Source: Fusobacterium ulcerans (lineage in GTDB: Bacteria > Fusobacteriota > Fusobacteriia > Fusobacteriales > Fusobacteriaceae). From it: 64,000 nt of DNA. The stretch is taken from the NCBI RefSeq assembly GCF_003019675.1, contig NZ_CP028105.1, positions 2,434,282 to 2,498,281 on the forward strand. The letters run 5' to 3'. The position numbers were made by a program, and so were the translations under genes. The notes under the pieces were generated by a model. The model saw only the letters and a program-made list of their open reading frames with translations. It searched no databases and was not told where the DNA came from. This document shows positions 18,502 to 27,838 of this stretch, in pieces. How positions within the stretch are numbered: position 1 is the first letter of the stretch; every line of letters begins with the position of its first letter.

Positions 18502-18522
18502 CAATAGAGGTGAGAAGAAAAA

Positions 18523-19044
18523 GTGATATACGAAATAAAAAAATATGGTGATCCAGTACTTAGGGAAAAAACTGTAGAAGTAGAAACTGTAGATGACAAT
18601 ATAAGAGAAATATTGCAGGATATGGCAGAAACTATGTATGATAAAAAAGGAGTAGGACTTGCAGCTCCTCAAATAGGAATCAGTAAAAGAATGTTGGTAT
18701 TAGACTGGTCAGGAGAAGGAGAGGCTCTTAGAAAAGTAGTGAATCCTGTAATTACTCCATTGACTGAAGAGAAAATAGATTGGGAAGAAGGGTGTTTAAG
18801 TATTCCTGGAATATATAAAAAAGTTGAAAGAGTAGCAAAAATAAGAGTTGACTACTTAAATGAAAAAGGTGAAAAGGTAACTGAAGAGCTGGAAGGTTTT
18901 CCTGCAATAGTTATGCAGCATGAATTTGATCACTTGGAGGCTGTATTATTTGTAGATAGAATATCTCCTATGGCTAAGAGAATGGTAACTAAAAAATTAC
19001 AGGCACTTAAAAAAGAAACTTTAAAAGGGCCAAATGCTGAATAA
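18523..19044 (+). CDS. def: Peptide deformylase
   Basis: 173-residue metalloenzyme that removes the N-formyl group from new proteins. All three signature boxes are present: GVGLAAPQIG, EGCLSIPG with the metal-binding Cys, and HEFDHLEAVLF with the two metal-binding His and the catalytic Glu. The start is GTG 18523 behind AGAGGTGAGAAG. The order priA-def recurs in many bacteria, often with fmt. Here an FtsB-like gene follows instead of fmt. Confidence 0.97.
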   Translation: MIYEIKKYGDPVLREKTVEVETVDDNIREILQDMAETMYDKKGVGLAAPQIGISKRMLVLDWSGEGEALRKVVNPVITPLTEEKIDWEEGCLSIPGIYKKVERVAKIRVDYLNEKGEKVTEELEGFPAIVMQHEFDHLEAVLFVDRISPMAKRMVTKKLQALKKETLKGPNAE

Positions 19045-19055
19045 GGAGCTGCAAT

Positions 19056-19337
19056 ATGGCAGTAGATAAAGGAAAATGGAGTTGTTGGATAATACTTGCT
19101 ATAGTACTTTATGTATTTGTACCGCAAATATATAGGAGTTATATAAAAGTAAACAAGCTAAAAAGTGAAAAAAAACAGCTTTTAAAAAAAATAGAGCTGG
19201 AGAAAAATAAAATAGAAGAGTATAATAAACGTATTGAGGAACTTAAGGATGAATTTCATAGAGAGAAAATTTCCCGTGATGAACTACAGATGGTCAAAGA
19301 GGGAGAAGAAATCTATAGGTTGATCAACAAAAAGTAG
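19056..19337 (+). CDS. FtsB/DivIC-like septum formation protein
   Basis: 93 residues. It has a single membrane span (about residues 10-28, WIILAIVLYVFVPQIY), then a charged coiled coil (LKSEKKQLLKKIELEKNKIE) and a short C-terminal EEIYRLINKK segment. This is the bitopic FtsB/DivIC architecture. Such proteins link FtsQ/FtsL with the divisome in the periplasm. The family is weakly conserved, so the call rests on size, topology and the neighbouring PBP. It lies eleven bases after def and eight before glpX. Confidence 0.75.
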   Translation: MAVDKGKWSCWIILAIVLYVFVPQIYRSYIKVNKLKSEKKQLLKKIELEKNKIEEYNKRIEELKDEFHREKISRDELQMVKEGEEIYRLINKK

Positions 19338-19345
19338 GAGGAGAG

Positions 19346-20395
19346 ATGAAGAGAGAATTAGCACTGGAATTTGCCAGAGTAACAGAAGCAGCAGCATTAG
19401 CAGCTTACAAATGGGTTGGAAGAGGAAATAAAGAGGCAGCTGATCAGGCAGCAGTAGATGCAATGAGAACTATGCTGAACAGAATAGCTATTGATGGAGA
19501 AATAGTAATAGGAGAAGGAGAAATTGATGAAGCTCCTATGCTTTATATAGGTGAAAAAGTTGGTAGAGCTTATCACAAATATGAAGAAGATGGAGAACCA
19601 GAAGATGATTACTGTTCACCAGTAGATATAGCTGTAGACCCTGTAGAAGGAACAAGAATGACAGCTCAAGGACAAGCTAATGCTATAACTGTTTTGGCTG
19701 TTGCAAATAAAGGAAGTTTCTTGAAAGCTCCAGATATGTATATGGAAAAATTAATAGTTGGACCAGAAGCAAAAGGTGCTATAGATTTAAATAAGCCTTT
19801 AATGGAAAATATTCATAATGTTGCAAAAGCATTGAATAAAGAATTAAATGAACTTATGATTGTGGTTCTTGATAAACCAAGACATACTCAAATTATAAAA
19901 GATCTTCAAAAACTTGGAATTAAAGTTTATGCTCTTCCTGATGGAGATGTAGCTGGTTCTATTCTGACTTGTATAGTTGATTCAGATGTAGATATGCTTT
20001 ATGGTATAGGGGGAGCTCCTGAAGGAGTTATTTCTGCTGCTGTAATAAGAGCTTTAGGTGGAGATATGCAGGCTAGATTAAAATTAAGAAGTGAAGTAAA
20101 AGGTGTAACTCTTGAAAATGATAAAATATCTAACTTTGAAAAAAGCAGATGTGAAAGTATGGGACTTACAGTTGGGCAAGTTCTTACAATGAATGATCTT
20201 GTAAAAGATGATGAAGTTATATTCTCAGCAACTGGAATAACTGGCGGAGATCTATTAGAAGGAATCAAAAGAAAAGGAAGTATTGCTAGAACACAAACTC
20301 TCGTAGTAAGAGGAAAAAGTAAAACTGTAAGATATATAAACTCAGTTCATAACTTAGATTTCAAAGATGATAAAATAACTCATTTAGTAAAATAA
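19346..20395 (+). CDS. glpX: Class II fructose-1,6-bisphosphatase
   Basis: 349 residues, close to the usual length of GlpX. Diagnostic stretches are LEFARVTEAAALAAYKWVGR, the metal-binding IGEGEIDEAPMLYIGE, AVDPVEGTRMTAQGQ and the later GIGGAPEGVISAAVIR. It dephosphorylates fructose-1,6-bisphosphate in gluconeogenesis in the cytoplasm. ATG 19346 follows AGGAGGAG. It is the last gene of the operon and is followed by a terminator. Confidence 0.95.
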   Translation: MKRELALEFARVTEAAALAAYKWVGRGNKEAADQAAVDAMRTMLNRIAIDGEIVIGEGEIDEAPMLYIGEKVGRAYHKYEEDGEPEDDYCSPVDIAVDPVEGTRMTAQGQANAITVLAVANKGSFLKAPDMYMEKLIVGPEAKGAIDLNKPLMENIHNVAKALNKELNELMIVVLDKPRHTQIIKDLQKLGIKVYALPDGDVAGSILTCIVDSDVDMLYGIGGAPEGVISAAVIRALGGDMQARLKLRSEVKGVTLENDKISNFEKSRCESMGLTVGQVLTMNDLVKDDEVIFSATGITGGDLLEGIKRKGSIARTQTLVVRGKSKTVRYINSVHNLDFKDDKITHLVK

Positions 20396-20410
20396 ATAAA
20401 GATTATAGAG

Positions 20411-20442
20411 ACTGTTCCTAATAAAAGGAGCAGTTTTTTTTT
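20411..20442 (+). terminator. Terminator after glpX
   Basis: ACTGTTCCT pairs with AGGAGCAGT (one G-T pair) around a six-base loop and is followed by a run of T. Confidence 0.85.
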
Positions 20443-20848
20443 ATGAAAATGAAAAAAGATCAATAATAAGTGGAAATATGCAAAAGCCTTTAAAATTAAG
20501 GAGAAAGAACTTAGATTTCAAGAAATGATTAAATGAAAATATGGTTCATTTTTACAAACAGTTTAAGTAAAGAAGGGGGAATATTTCATTGAAAATAAGA
20601 TAAAAAGAATACTATAAGTGTAATGTGATTGTGATATAACAGTTTTGTGTTGAAACAGTTGTAAATATTCAGTTTTTATACTAAACTTATATCAAGAAGG
20701 AAAGGAATAAAGAAGAGCAATAAAAAAACTACATTATGAACTTTCTGAACACCACTGATAATATAGAACATAAATTAAATAGGATATAAATTTTTCTTAA
20801 TGAAAAGAAAAAATAACTATAGAATAAAAAAATTCAGGAGGTGCGTTG
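20443..20848. other. About 400-base noncoding leader region before the AGCS-tpl genes
   Basis: AT-rich and without a supported ORF. It ends in a strong AGGAGG at 20836-20841. I see no T-box, riboswitch or convincing -35/-10 pair. TTGAAA at 20650 and TATACT at 20677 are 21 bases apart, too far for a standard promoter. The length suggests a regulated promoter or untranslated leader for the tyrosine-degradation genes. Confidence 0.4.
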
Positions 20849-22396
20849 ATGTTTGAAAGTTTAATTGGCTCGATTAAAAATATGGTACTTTCATTAAATG
20901 GATTGTTATGGGGTAAACTTATAACTGTAAATGTTGGAGAAACAATAGTGGAGCTTAGTCTTTTGGTAGTTATTCTCATACCAGTGGGATTATACTTTAC
21001 ACTAAGAACAAGATTTCTTCCATTTAGAATGTTTCCAGAGATGATAAAATGTGTTTTGGAACCTAAAAGTTCTACAAATAAAGATTCGATATCTGGACTG
21101 CAAGCTTTGTTCATAGCTACAGCTTCAAGAGTAGGAATGGGAAACTTGGCAGGGGTAGTAGCAGCAATATCCTTCGGTGGACCAGGAGCAATATTCTGGA
21201 TGTGGCTGGCAGCCTTGATAGGTGCTTCAAGCGCATTTATAGAATCAACTCTGGCTCAGATATATAAAGAAAAAGATCCATTGTATGGAGGGTTCAGAGG
21301 TGGACCTGCATATTTCATGGATAGAATGAGAATAATAACTTGGGTAAAAGAGGAAGATGAGTTTGTTGATAATATAAAAGGTACTTCAAAATATATATCA
21401 GCAGATGGAAAAAAATATTACACTAGAGGAACTAGATTCAGACTTTTAGGAGTATTATTCGCACTTTCTGGATTACTATGCTGGGCAGGAATAAGTCAGG
21501 TTATTGCTAACTCAGTAAGTCAATCATTTGCAAATGCTTTCAACTTTCCACCACTATATACAACAATAGCTTTAGTAGTTATATCAGGAATAGTGTTATT
21601 CAAAAATGCAGGAATAGTAGATGTACTTAATAAAGTAGTTCCAGCAATGGCAATACTGTATTTCTCAGTAACATTGTTTATAATCATAAAAAATATAGGG
21701 CTTTTACCTCAAATGTTTGAAAATATATTTGTACAGGCTTTTGGATTCAGACAGGCAGTAGCAGGAGGATTTGGAGCTATATTGATGCAGGGAGTAAAAA
21801 GAGGATTGTTCTCTAATGAGGCAGGTTCAGGATCAGCTCCATGTGCAGCAGCGGCAGCAGATGTTGCTCATCCAGTTAAGCAAGGTTTAATTCAAGCTTT
21901 AGGAGTATTTATAGATACATTGTTAATCTGTAGCTGTTCAGCTTTCATAATGCTTCTTGCACCTGAAAGTGTAACAAAAGGATTAATGGGAATGGACCTT
22001 TTACAAGCAGCAATGAATCACCATATAGGACAGGCAGGAGTAATATTTATAGCAGTGATACTGTTCCTATTCAGCTTCAGTACTTTCCTTGGAATAATGT
22101 TCTATGCAAGAGGAAATGTAGCTTATGTCTTTGGAGATAACTGGAAATCACAGAACGCATACAAAATATTTGCACTTGGAATGCTTTATGCAGGAGGAAT
22201 GGCCCAATATACATTTGTATGGGAACTGGGAGATTTAGGAGTAGGGCTGATGACAGTCTTCAACATGATGGCAATAATACCACTATCAGGACAGGTAATA
22301 GAATCATTGAAAGATTACGAACTTAACTTTATGAAGAAAAAAAATGTAAAGAGAGAAATAAAAGAGGAAGCAGTAGAAGTACAGGAAACAATTTAA
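20849..22396 (+). CDS. Alanine/glycine:cation symporter family transporter (AGCS)
   Basis: 515 residues with about ten to eleven membrane spans. Family markers are FTLRTRFLPFRMFPEM, SGLQALFIATASRVGMGNLAGVVAA (in two pieces), FGGPGAIFWMWLAALIGASS and GLFSNEAGSGSAPCAAA. AGCS proteins bring in small amino acids with sodium or protons. Because the next gene is tyrosine phenol-lyase, the substrate may be tyrosine or another aminogenic amino acid rather than alanine; this is inferred from context. ATG 20849 is chosen over the in-frame TTG at 20846 for its position behind AGGAGG. The loop around residues 165-190 is longer than in most relatives. Confidence 0.88.
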   Translation: MFESLIGSIKNMVLSLNGLLWGKLITVNVGETIVELSLLVVILIPVGLYFTLRTRFLPFRMFPEMIKCVLEPKSSTNKDSISGLQALFIATASRVGMGNLAGVVAAISFGGPGAIFWMWLAALIGASSAFIESTLAQIYKEKDPLYGGFRGGPAYFMDRMRIITWVKEEDEFVDNIKGTSKYISADGKKYYTRGTRFRLLGVLFALSGLLCWAGISQVIANSVSQSFANAFNFPPLYTTIALVVISGIVLFKNAGIVDVLNKVVPAMAILYFSVTLFIIIKNIGLLPQMFENIFVQAFGFRQAVAGGFGAILMQGVKRGLFSNEAGSGSAPCAAAAADVAHPVKQGLIQALGVFIDTLLICSCSAFIMLLAPESVTKGLMGMDLLQAAMNHHIGQAGVIFIAVILFLFSFSTFLGIMFYARGNVAYVFGDNWKSQNAYKIFALGMLYAGGMAQYTFVWELGDLGVGLMTVFNMMAIIPLSGQVIESLKDYELNFMKKKNVKREIKEEAVEVQETI

Positions 22397-22430
22397 AACT
22401 TAAAAAATAGTTTATAAACAGATGAAATAA

Positions 22431-23867
<1,437 letters not shown>

Positions 23868-23890
23868 TAGATAACCCTATATAAGACAAA

Positions 23891-23918
23891 AAAGAGAGAG
23901 CTGAAAGGCTCTCTCTTT
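23891..23918. terminator. Bidirectional terminator between tpl and the MocR gene
   Basis: Perfect 11-base arms AAAGAGAGAGC and GCTCTCTCTTT with a six-base loop, between convergent genes. The A-run to the left serves the minus strand. Confidence 0.85.
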
Positions 23919-23923
23919 AGTAT

Positions 23924-25321
23924 TTAAAAATCACAATGAATTAAAATATCTTTCATAATTTCTACACCCTCTTCTAATTCTTCTAAAGAAGGAGAAATAA
24001 AACTCAACCTTATTTTACCAGAAGATCGTTTATCATGATAAAAAATATTTCCTGGGAGGATAGATACCCCCCTTAATTTGCATTTATGATAAAATTTTTC
24101 TTCATTAATATAGTCAGCCAGCTGTATCCAGATGAAAAATCCCCCTTTAGATTTATTCAGTATAGTAATATGGGGAACTTCTGCCAGCAATTCAAGTATT
24201 TTATGATGTTTAGCTTTAAATATCTTTTTTAGATTTTTTACATGATTATCAAGATATTTATCAGCTATGAAATACTCTAATACTTTTTGGTTCAGTCCAG
24301 AAGTACTATGATCAAGGCTGTATTTAGTCAAAATAGCTTTCTGCATGATGGCAGGAGGCAGAATCATATATGCAAGTCCAATACCAGGCATAAGAAGTTT
24401 TGAATAAGTTTTGATATATATAACTTTTTCATTTCCAGTTTGATCTAAAACTTTTAGAGGCTCCACTCTCTTAGTATAATAAAATTCAGAGAAGCAGTCA
24501 TCCTCAATAATGTAAAAATTATACTCATGAGCCAGTTTTAAAAGTTTTTTCTTCTTTTCTTCTGACCAGCTTATGCCAGTAGGATTTTGAAAGTTAGGCA
24601 TGATATATACAAAATGGATTCTTTCCTTTTTTAATGCTTTTTCAAATTCTACTAAATTCCATCCATCATTCTTTAAATCAAAAGTTTTGATGTTGCACAT
24701 ATCTTTTAATAAATTCAGTGCATTGGGATATGTAGGGCTTGAAATAGCAACAGTTTTTAAAGAAGTACCCCCAAAAGTTTTTAATATAATAACTAGAGAC
24801 TGCTGAGTTCCTGAAGTTATCATTATATCGTTTTTACTGACAAATATATCCTTTTCTTCTAAATAGTCAGCCAGAAGGATACGAAGGCTTTCCAGTCCCT
24901 GTACATCTTGGTATCCTAACAGGGAAGCTCCATGATTTTTTAAAGATTTTTCTATGAGAGTTTGATAAATTTCCTGTGGGAAATAATCATTAGGAGGGCT
25001 GCCATTGGAAAAATTTATCCCCTCTGTATTAGTCTGTCCAAAATGAAAACTTTCCATTATAGGGATTATTTCTTCACTGATAGAAAAATTAGAATGTTCT
25101 TTTATAAAAAATCCCTTTCCTTTTTCAGAAAAGATATATCCGTCTCTTTCAAGCATTTTAAAAACTTTTAATACAGTATTAATATTTGTATTGTATTTTA
25201 TTCCAACCTGTCTGATTGAATAAAATTTAGAATTGGGAGCATTCTTTTTTATTATTTCTGATTTGAGATTTTCATATAACTGTATATAATAACTTACATC
25301 AACATTAGTATTTTTAGTCAT
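23924..25321 (-). CDS. MocR-type regulator (GntR wHTH fused to aminotransferase-like domain)
   Basis: 465 residues. Residues 10-80 form a GntR-like winged helix (FYSIRQVGIKYNTNINTVLK, MLERDGYIFSEKGKGFFI). The rest is a class I aminotransferase fold with ITSGTQQSLVIILK, MPNFQNPTGISWSEEKKKK and the PLP-lysine segment KTYSKLLMPGIGLAYM. MocR proteins usually sense PLP or an amino-PLP adduct and control PLP or amino acid genes, often adjacent ones. Here it converges with tpl, so control of the tyrosine genes is possible but unproven. It starts at ATG 25321 behind AAGGGAGAAAG. Confidence 0.88.
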   Translation of the reverse strand: MTKNTNVDVSYYIQLYENLKSEIIKKNAPNSKFYSIRQVGIKYNTNINTVLKVFKMLERDGYIFSEKGKGFFIKEHSNFSISEEIIPIMESFHFGQTNTEGINFSNGSPPNDYFPQEIYQTLIEKSLKNHGASLLGYQDVQGLESLRILLADYLEEKDIFVSKNDIMITSGTQQSLVIILKTFGGTSLKTVAISSPTYPNALNLLKDMCNIKTFDLKNDGWNLVEFEKALKKERIHFVYIMPNFQNPTGISWSEEKKKKLLKLAHEYNFYIIEDDCFSEFYYTKRVEPLKVLDQTGNEKVIYIKTYSKLLMPGIGLAYMILPPAIMQKAILTKYSLDHSTSGLNQKVLEYFIADKYLDNHVKNLKKIFKAKHHKILELLAEVPHITILNKSKGGFFIWIQLADYINEEKFYHKCKLRGVSILPGNIFYHDKRSSGKIRLSFISPSLEELEEGVEIMKDILIHCDF

Positions 25322-25512
25322 TACTTTCTCCCTTTAGTAAAAAAAATATAGAATCTTAAACAGAACAAAATTAATCATATAATAAATTATATGATTTTTT
25401 TAATAAAAAAGCAATTAATATATAATAAAAAACCAGTAATAAAGATAATAAATGAGATGAAAATATAAAATATATTTAAAGGATAAAAAAAGATGTTTGC
25501 TGTTACTATTTA

Positions 25513-25521
25513 TGATATAAT
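25513..25521 (+). promoter_or_regulatory. Extended -10 promoter of the small membrane protein gene
   Basis: TGATATAAT (TG-N-TATAAT) 33 bases before the ATG at 25554. No clear -35 is visible. Confidence 0.5.
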
Positions 25522-25553
25522 ATAGAAAATTAAGAATAAAGGAGAGAAAAGAG

Positions 25554-26042
25554 ATGCTGTTTTATGAAGATTTTGTAAAAAGTATAAATTCAAAAAGTAA
25601 TATAGAAATGAAAGGAATAGAAAAATTTTCTGTAGAGATTAAAAGAATAGTTTCAGGAGTAGGAATAGGAATTCCATTAATATTAGCAGGACTTTTTCAA
25701 GGATATTTGGCAATAATAGAGAACGTGAAAGTTATACCAATAGTATTTGCAGTAGCTTTTTTATTTTTGGGAATAAGACAATTAAAAAATACTTTTTCCT
25801 ATAAAGTGGCAGTAGATACTGAGAAGAGAATACTAATAGGAGAAAAATTAATTCAGCCATTAGCTGATATAGAAAGCTGTACATTGACAGAAAGAAAAAT
25901 TGGAAAGAACCTTCAAGTAGTTTTGGATATTATAACATTAGATAGAAAACAAATAATTATACCTCTATATATGAAAAATAAAGAGAGATTTGTCTTGGTT
26001 ATGAGATCTCTTTTGGAAGAGAAATTTTTTATAAAAAAGTAA
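25554..26042 (+). CDS. Hypothetical membrane protein with two transmembrane segments
   Basis: 162 residues. Two hydrophobic segments (about residues 32-53, IVSGVGIGIPLILAGLFQGY, and 60-77) are followed by a soluble domain of about 85 residues with regular beta-strand-like alternation (KVAVDTEKRILIGEKL, VVLDIITLDRKQIIIPLYM). I do not recognise the family. The layout resembles small PH-like, membrane-anchored domain proteins. It has a GGAGAG ribosome binding site, its own extended -10 promoter and no operon partner; the tRNA cluster promoter starts just behind it. Confidence 0.6.
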   Translation: MLFYEDFVKSINSKSNIEMKGIEKFSVEIKRIVSGVGIGIPLILAGLFQGYLAIIENVKVIPIVFAVAFLFLGIRQLKNTFSYKVAVDTEKRILIGEKLIQPLADIESCTLTERKIGKNLQVVLDIITLDRKQIIIPLYMKNKERFVLVMRSLLEEKFFIKK

Positions 26043-26051
26043 AAAAAATAT

Positions 26052-26080
26052 TTGACATAAAATGCAGATTATGGTATTAT
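26052..26080 (+). promoter_or_regulatory. Strong promoter of the seven-tRNA cluster
   Basis: TTGACA (26052-26057), 17-base spacer, TATTAT (26075-26080), about 12 bases before the first tRNA. The same arrangement heads the minus-strand tRNA array near 54.6 kb. Confidence 0.8.
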
Positions 26081-26091
26081 AATTCTTGTCT

Positions 26092-26167
<76 letters not shown>

Positions 26168-26170
26168 GAC

Positions 26171-26246
26171 GCGCCATTAGCTCAGTTGGTAGAGCATCTG
26201 ACTCTTAATCAGGCGGCCACAGGTTCAAATCCTGTATGACGCACCA
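26171..26246 (+). tRNA. tRNA-Lys (anticodon CTT)
   Basis: 76 bases with encoded CCA. The anticodon loop is CTCTTAA. The acceptor stem GCGCCAT/ATGACGC has a C-A mismatch at pair 4:69, which is unusual for a functional tRNA. Everything else is regular. Confidence 0.92.
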
Positions 26247-26254
26247 TAAGAGAT

Positions 26255-26329
26255 GCCCCGTTCGTTCAGTGGTAAGGACATCAGATTTTCACTCTGGCAA
26301 CAGGGGTTCGATTCCCCTACGGGGTACCA
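26255..26329 (+). tRNA. tRNA-Glu (anticodon TTC)
   Basis: 75 bases with encoded CCA. The acceptor pairs GCCCCGT with ACGGGGT (first pair G-U), and the anticodon loop is TTTTCAC. Confidence 0.95.
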
Positions 26330-26334
26330 CCATA

Positions 26335-26410
26335 GGTCGCATAGCTCAGTTGGGAGAGCACCTGCCTTACAAGCAGGGGGTCATAGGTTCAAGTCCTATT
26401 GTGACCACCA
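26335..26410 (+). tRNA. tRNA-Val (anticodon TAC)
   Basis: 76 bases with encoded CCA. The acceptor pairs GGTCGCA with TGTGACC (one G-U), and the anticodon loop is CTTACAA. Confidence 0.95.
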
Positions 26411-26426
26411 ATTTAATAACAATAGT

Positions 26427-26503
26427 GGGGGTGTAGCTCAGTTGGTTAGAGCGCCTGCCTGTCACGCAGGAGGTCGCGAGTTCGACCCTCGTCACTCCCG
26501 CCA
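26427..26503 (+). tRNA. tRNA-Asp (anticodon GTC)
   Basis: 77 bases with encoded CCA. The acceptor pairs GGGGGTG with CACTCCC (one G-U), and the anticodon loop is CTGTCAC. Confidence 0.95.
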
Positions 26504-26514
26504 TTATTATATAC

Positions 26515-26590
<76 letters not shown>

Positions 26591-26608
26591 GCAAAACTAA
26601 ATAGATAT

Positions 26609-26692
26609 GCGAGGATGGCGGAATTGGCAGACGCGCTAGACTTAGGATCTAGTGTCCCAGACGTGAGAGTTCAAGTCTCTCTCTTCGCACCA
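26609..26692 (+). tRNA. tRNA-Leu (anticodon TAG)
   Basis: 84 bases with a long variable arm and encoded CCA. The acceptor pairs GCGAGGA with TCTTCGC (one G-U), and the anticodon loop is CTTAGGA. Confidence 0.95.
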
Positions 26693-26715
26693 TAATTTAG
26701 CAAATTACATCATGT

Positions 26716-26768
26716 AAAATAGATTTTATATTTAAGAAGTTTTCTTGAATTGAAATCTATTTTTTTTA
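26716..26768 (+). terminator. Terminator of the tRNA cluster
   Basis: A long imperfect hairpin. The outer arms AATAGATTT/AAATCTATT and an inner AAGAA/TTCTT stem are followed by eight T. It lies 25 bases behind the last tRNA. Roughly 350 AT-rich bases after it, up to 27125, hold nothing I can support. Confidence 0.8.
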
Positions 26769-27125
26769 TTAAAAAATAAAAATTATTTATAAAATGATAT
26801 TTAGAGAGAAGTGGATATTTTTGAGAAATTATAGATGAAAAGAAGAATATTTATAGACTAAAAAACAAAAAAGCCCCAGAAGAGCCCCTTTGTTTGTAGT
26901 AGTAATTTTTAAATTAAGAAAGGTTAAAAAAATTATATGAATATAAGATAATGATATTATAACACAAATAATTTGAAAATCAAATATTTTTTAAAAAAAT
27001 ATATAAAAATAAATTCTCGATGGAAAAGATATTTTTTTATTTGTAAAGTAAATTAATAAGATTTAAAAAAGAAGAGAATATTTTCAAAAAATATAAAATA
27101 AAATTACGAAAGAGAGAATTTAATC

Positions 27126-27154
27126 TTGATATTTCTTTTTAAATATAGTATTAT
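27126..27154 (+). promoter_or_regulatory. Promoter of the candidate small RNA
   Basis: TTGATA (27126-27131) and TATTAT (27149-27154) with an exact 17-base spacer. No gene follows for 260 bases, so it probably drives a noncoding transcript. Confidence 0.55.
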
Positions 27155-27160
27155 ATTAAG

Positions 27161-27285
27161 GTCTATCTTTAATAAAAATATCTTTATGATCAGTATTTAA
27201 ATTAAAAAATAAAGATGAAAAAGGAAAGTTTTAAAATAGATTTTCTATTAGGATAGTCTCTTGGTGGCAGGTCTATTTTTTATTT
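27161..27285 (+). ncRNA. Candidate small RNA of about 120 nt
   Basis: Bounded by the promoter at 27126-27154 and a terminator-like AAAATAGA (27233-27240) / TCTATTTT (27272-27279) pair with a T-rich tail. The interior has a perfect 8-base stem ATCTTTAT (27180-27187) / ATAAAGAT (27209-27216) and an enclosing CTATC/GATAG pairing (27163-27167 with 27252-27256). The unpaired GGTGGCAGG near 27264 could act as a seed. A 13-codon ORF lies inside but has no ribosome binding site. I do not recognise it as 6S, tmRNA, SRP or RNase P RNA. Confidence 0.4.
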
Positions 27286-27341
27286 CTTAAATAATAAAAA
27301 GGAAAATGATATAAAGACAGAATAAATTAAAATAAAAGATT

Positions 27342-27370
27342 TTTACATTATTGCACATGGGTGTTATAAT
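27342..27370 (+). promoter_or_regulatory. Promoter of the small secreted protein gene
   Basis: TTTACA (27342-27347), 17-base spacer, TATAAT (27365-27370). A TG one base upstream of the -10 makes it an extended element. The ATG follows at 27415. Confidence 0.7.
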
Positions 27371-27414
27371 AAGTTAGGAATATTGAACAGTTTGAATAAA
27401 ACTTGGGGGAAGTT

Positions 27415-27777
27415 ATGAAAAAAATTATATTATTTTTTATATTAGCATTAAATTTTTCTGGTTTTGCAGAAAATCAGGAAATAATAGAAGGTGGCATAGT
27501 AAAATATGATAACCATAGTCATGTAGTAGGAATATTTGCCAGCAGAGATGAAGCTGTTCAAATATTCAAAGACAGAGTGGAATATTTTGCAAAAGAATAT
27601 GAAATTGTTAAAAGTGAAAAGTTTACAGATGAAAATGGTGAGGGGAAAATAACTATACTGATTCATAGAGAAAAGAAAGATCTTCAGTGCTTTGTGATGC
27701 TGGAAGGAAATAAGATTATATACGGAAATATGATTTCAGAAGGAGATTGTGCAATAATAAAAAAATATTTAAATTAA
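27415..27777 (+). CDS. Small secreted/periplasmic hypothetical protein
   Basis: 120 residues from ATG 27415 (GGGGGAAG site); an upstream in-frame TTG at 27403 is less likely. Residues 1-19 (MKKIILFFILALNFSGFA) form a signal peptide with a probable cleavage after FAENQ-like alanine. The mature part is about 100 residues, with two cysteines (one in LQCFVM, one in GDCAII) that could form a disulfide. I do not recognise the family. It has its own promoter and terminator, so it is monocistronic. Confidence 0.65.
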   Translation: MKKIILFFILALNFSGFAENQEIIEGGIVKYDNHSHVVGIFASRDEAVQIFKDRVEYFAKEYEIVKSEKFTDENGEGKITILIHREKKDLQCFVMLEGNKIIYGNMISEGDCAIIKKYLN

Positions 27778-27812
27778 AAAAAGTCTGATTATTTTAATCG
27801 GACTTTTTTTAA
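27776..27812. terminator. Bidirectional terminator between convergent genes
   Basis: AAAAAAGTCTGATTA pairs with TAATCGGACTTTTTT around three T. A-run and T-run on both sides serve the secreted protein gene (+) and the sigma factor gene (-). Confidence 0.85.
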
Positions 27813-27838
27813 TTAGCATCATTTATATAAAATAATTA

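Noticed and set aside
20615..20660. TGTGA-like half sites upstream of the AGCS-tpl genes, suggesting a CRP-type box
   Set aside because: The second half (TCACA) is missing at the required spacing.
26866..26895. Two GCCCC runs suggesting a G-rich or terminator element on the minus strand
   Set aside because: The runs are direct, not inverted, so no hairpin forms, and two G4 runs are too few for a quadruplex.
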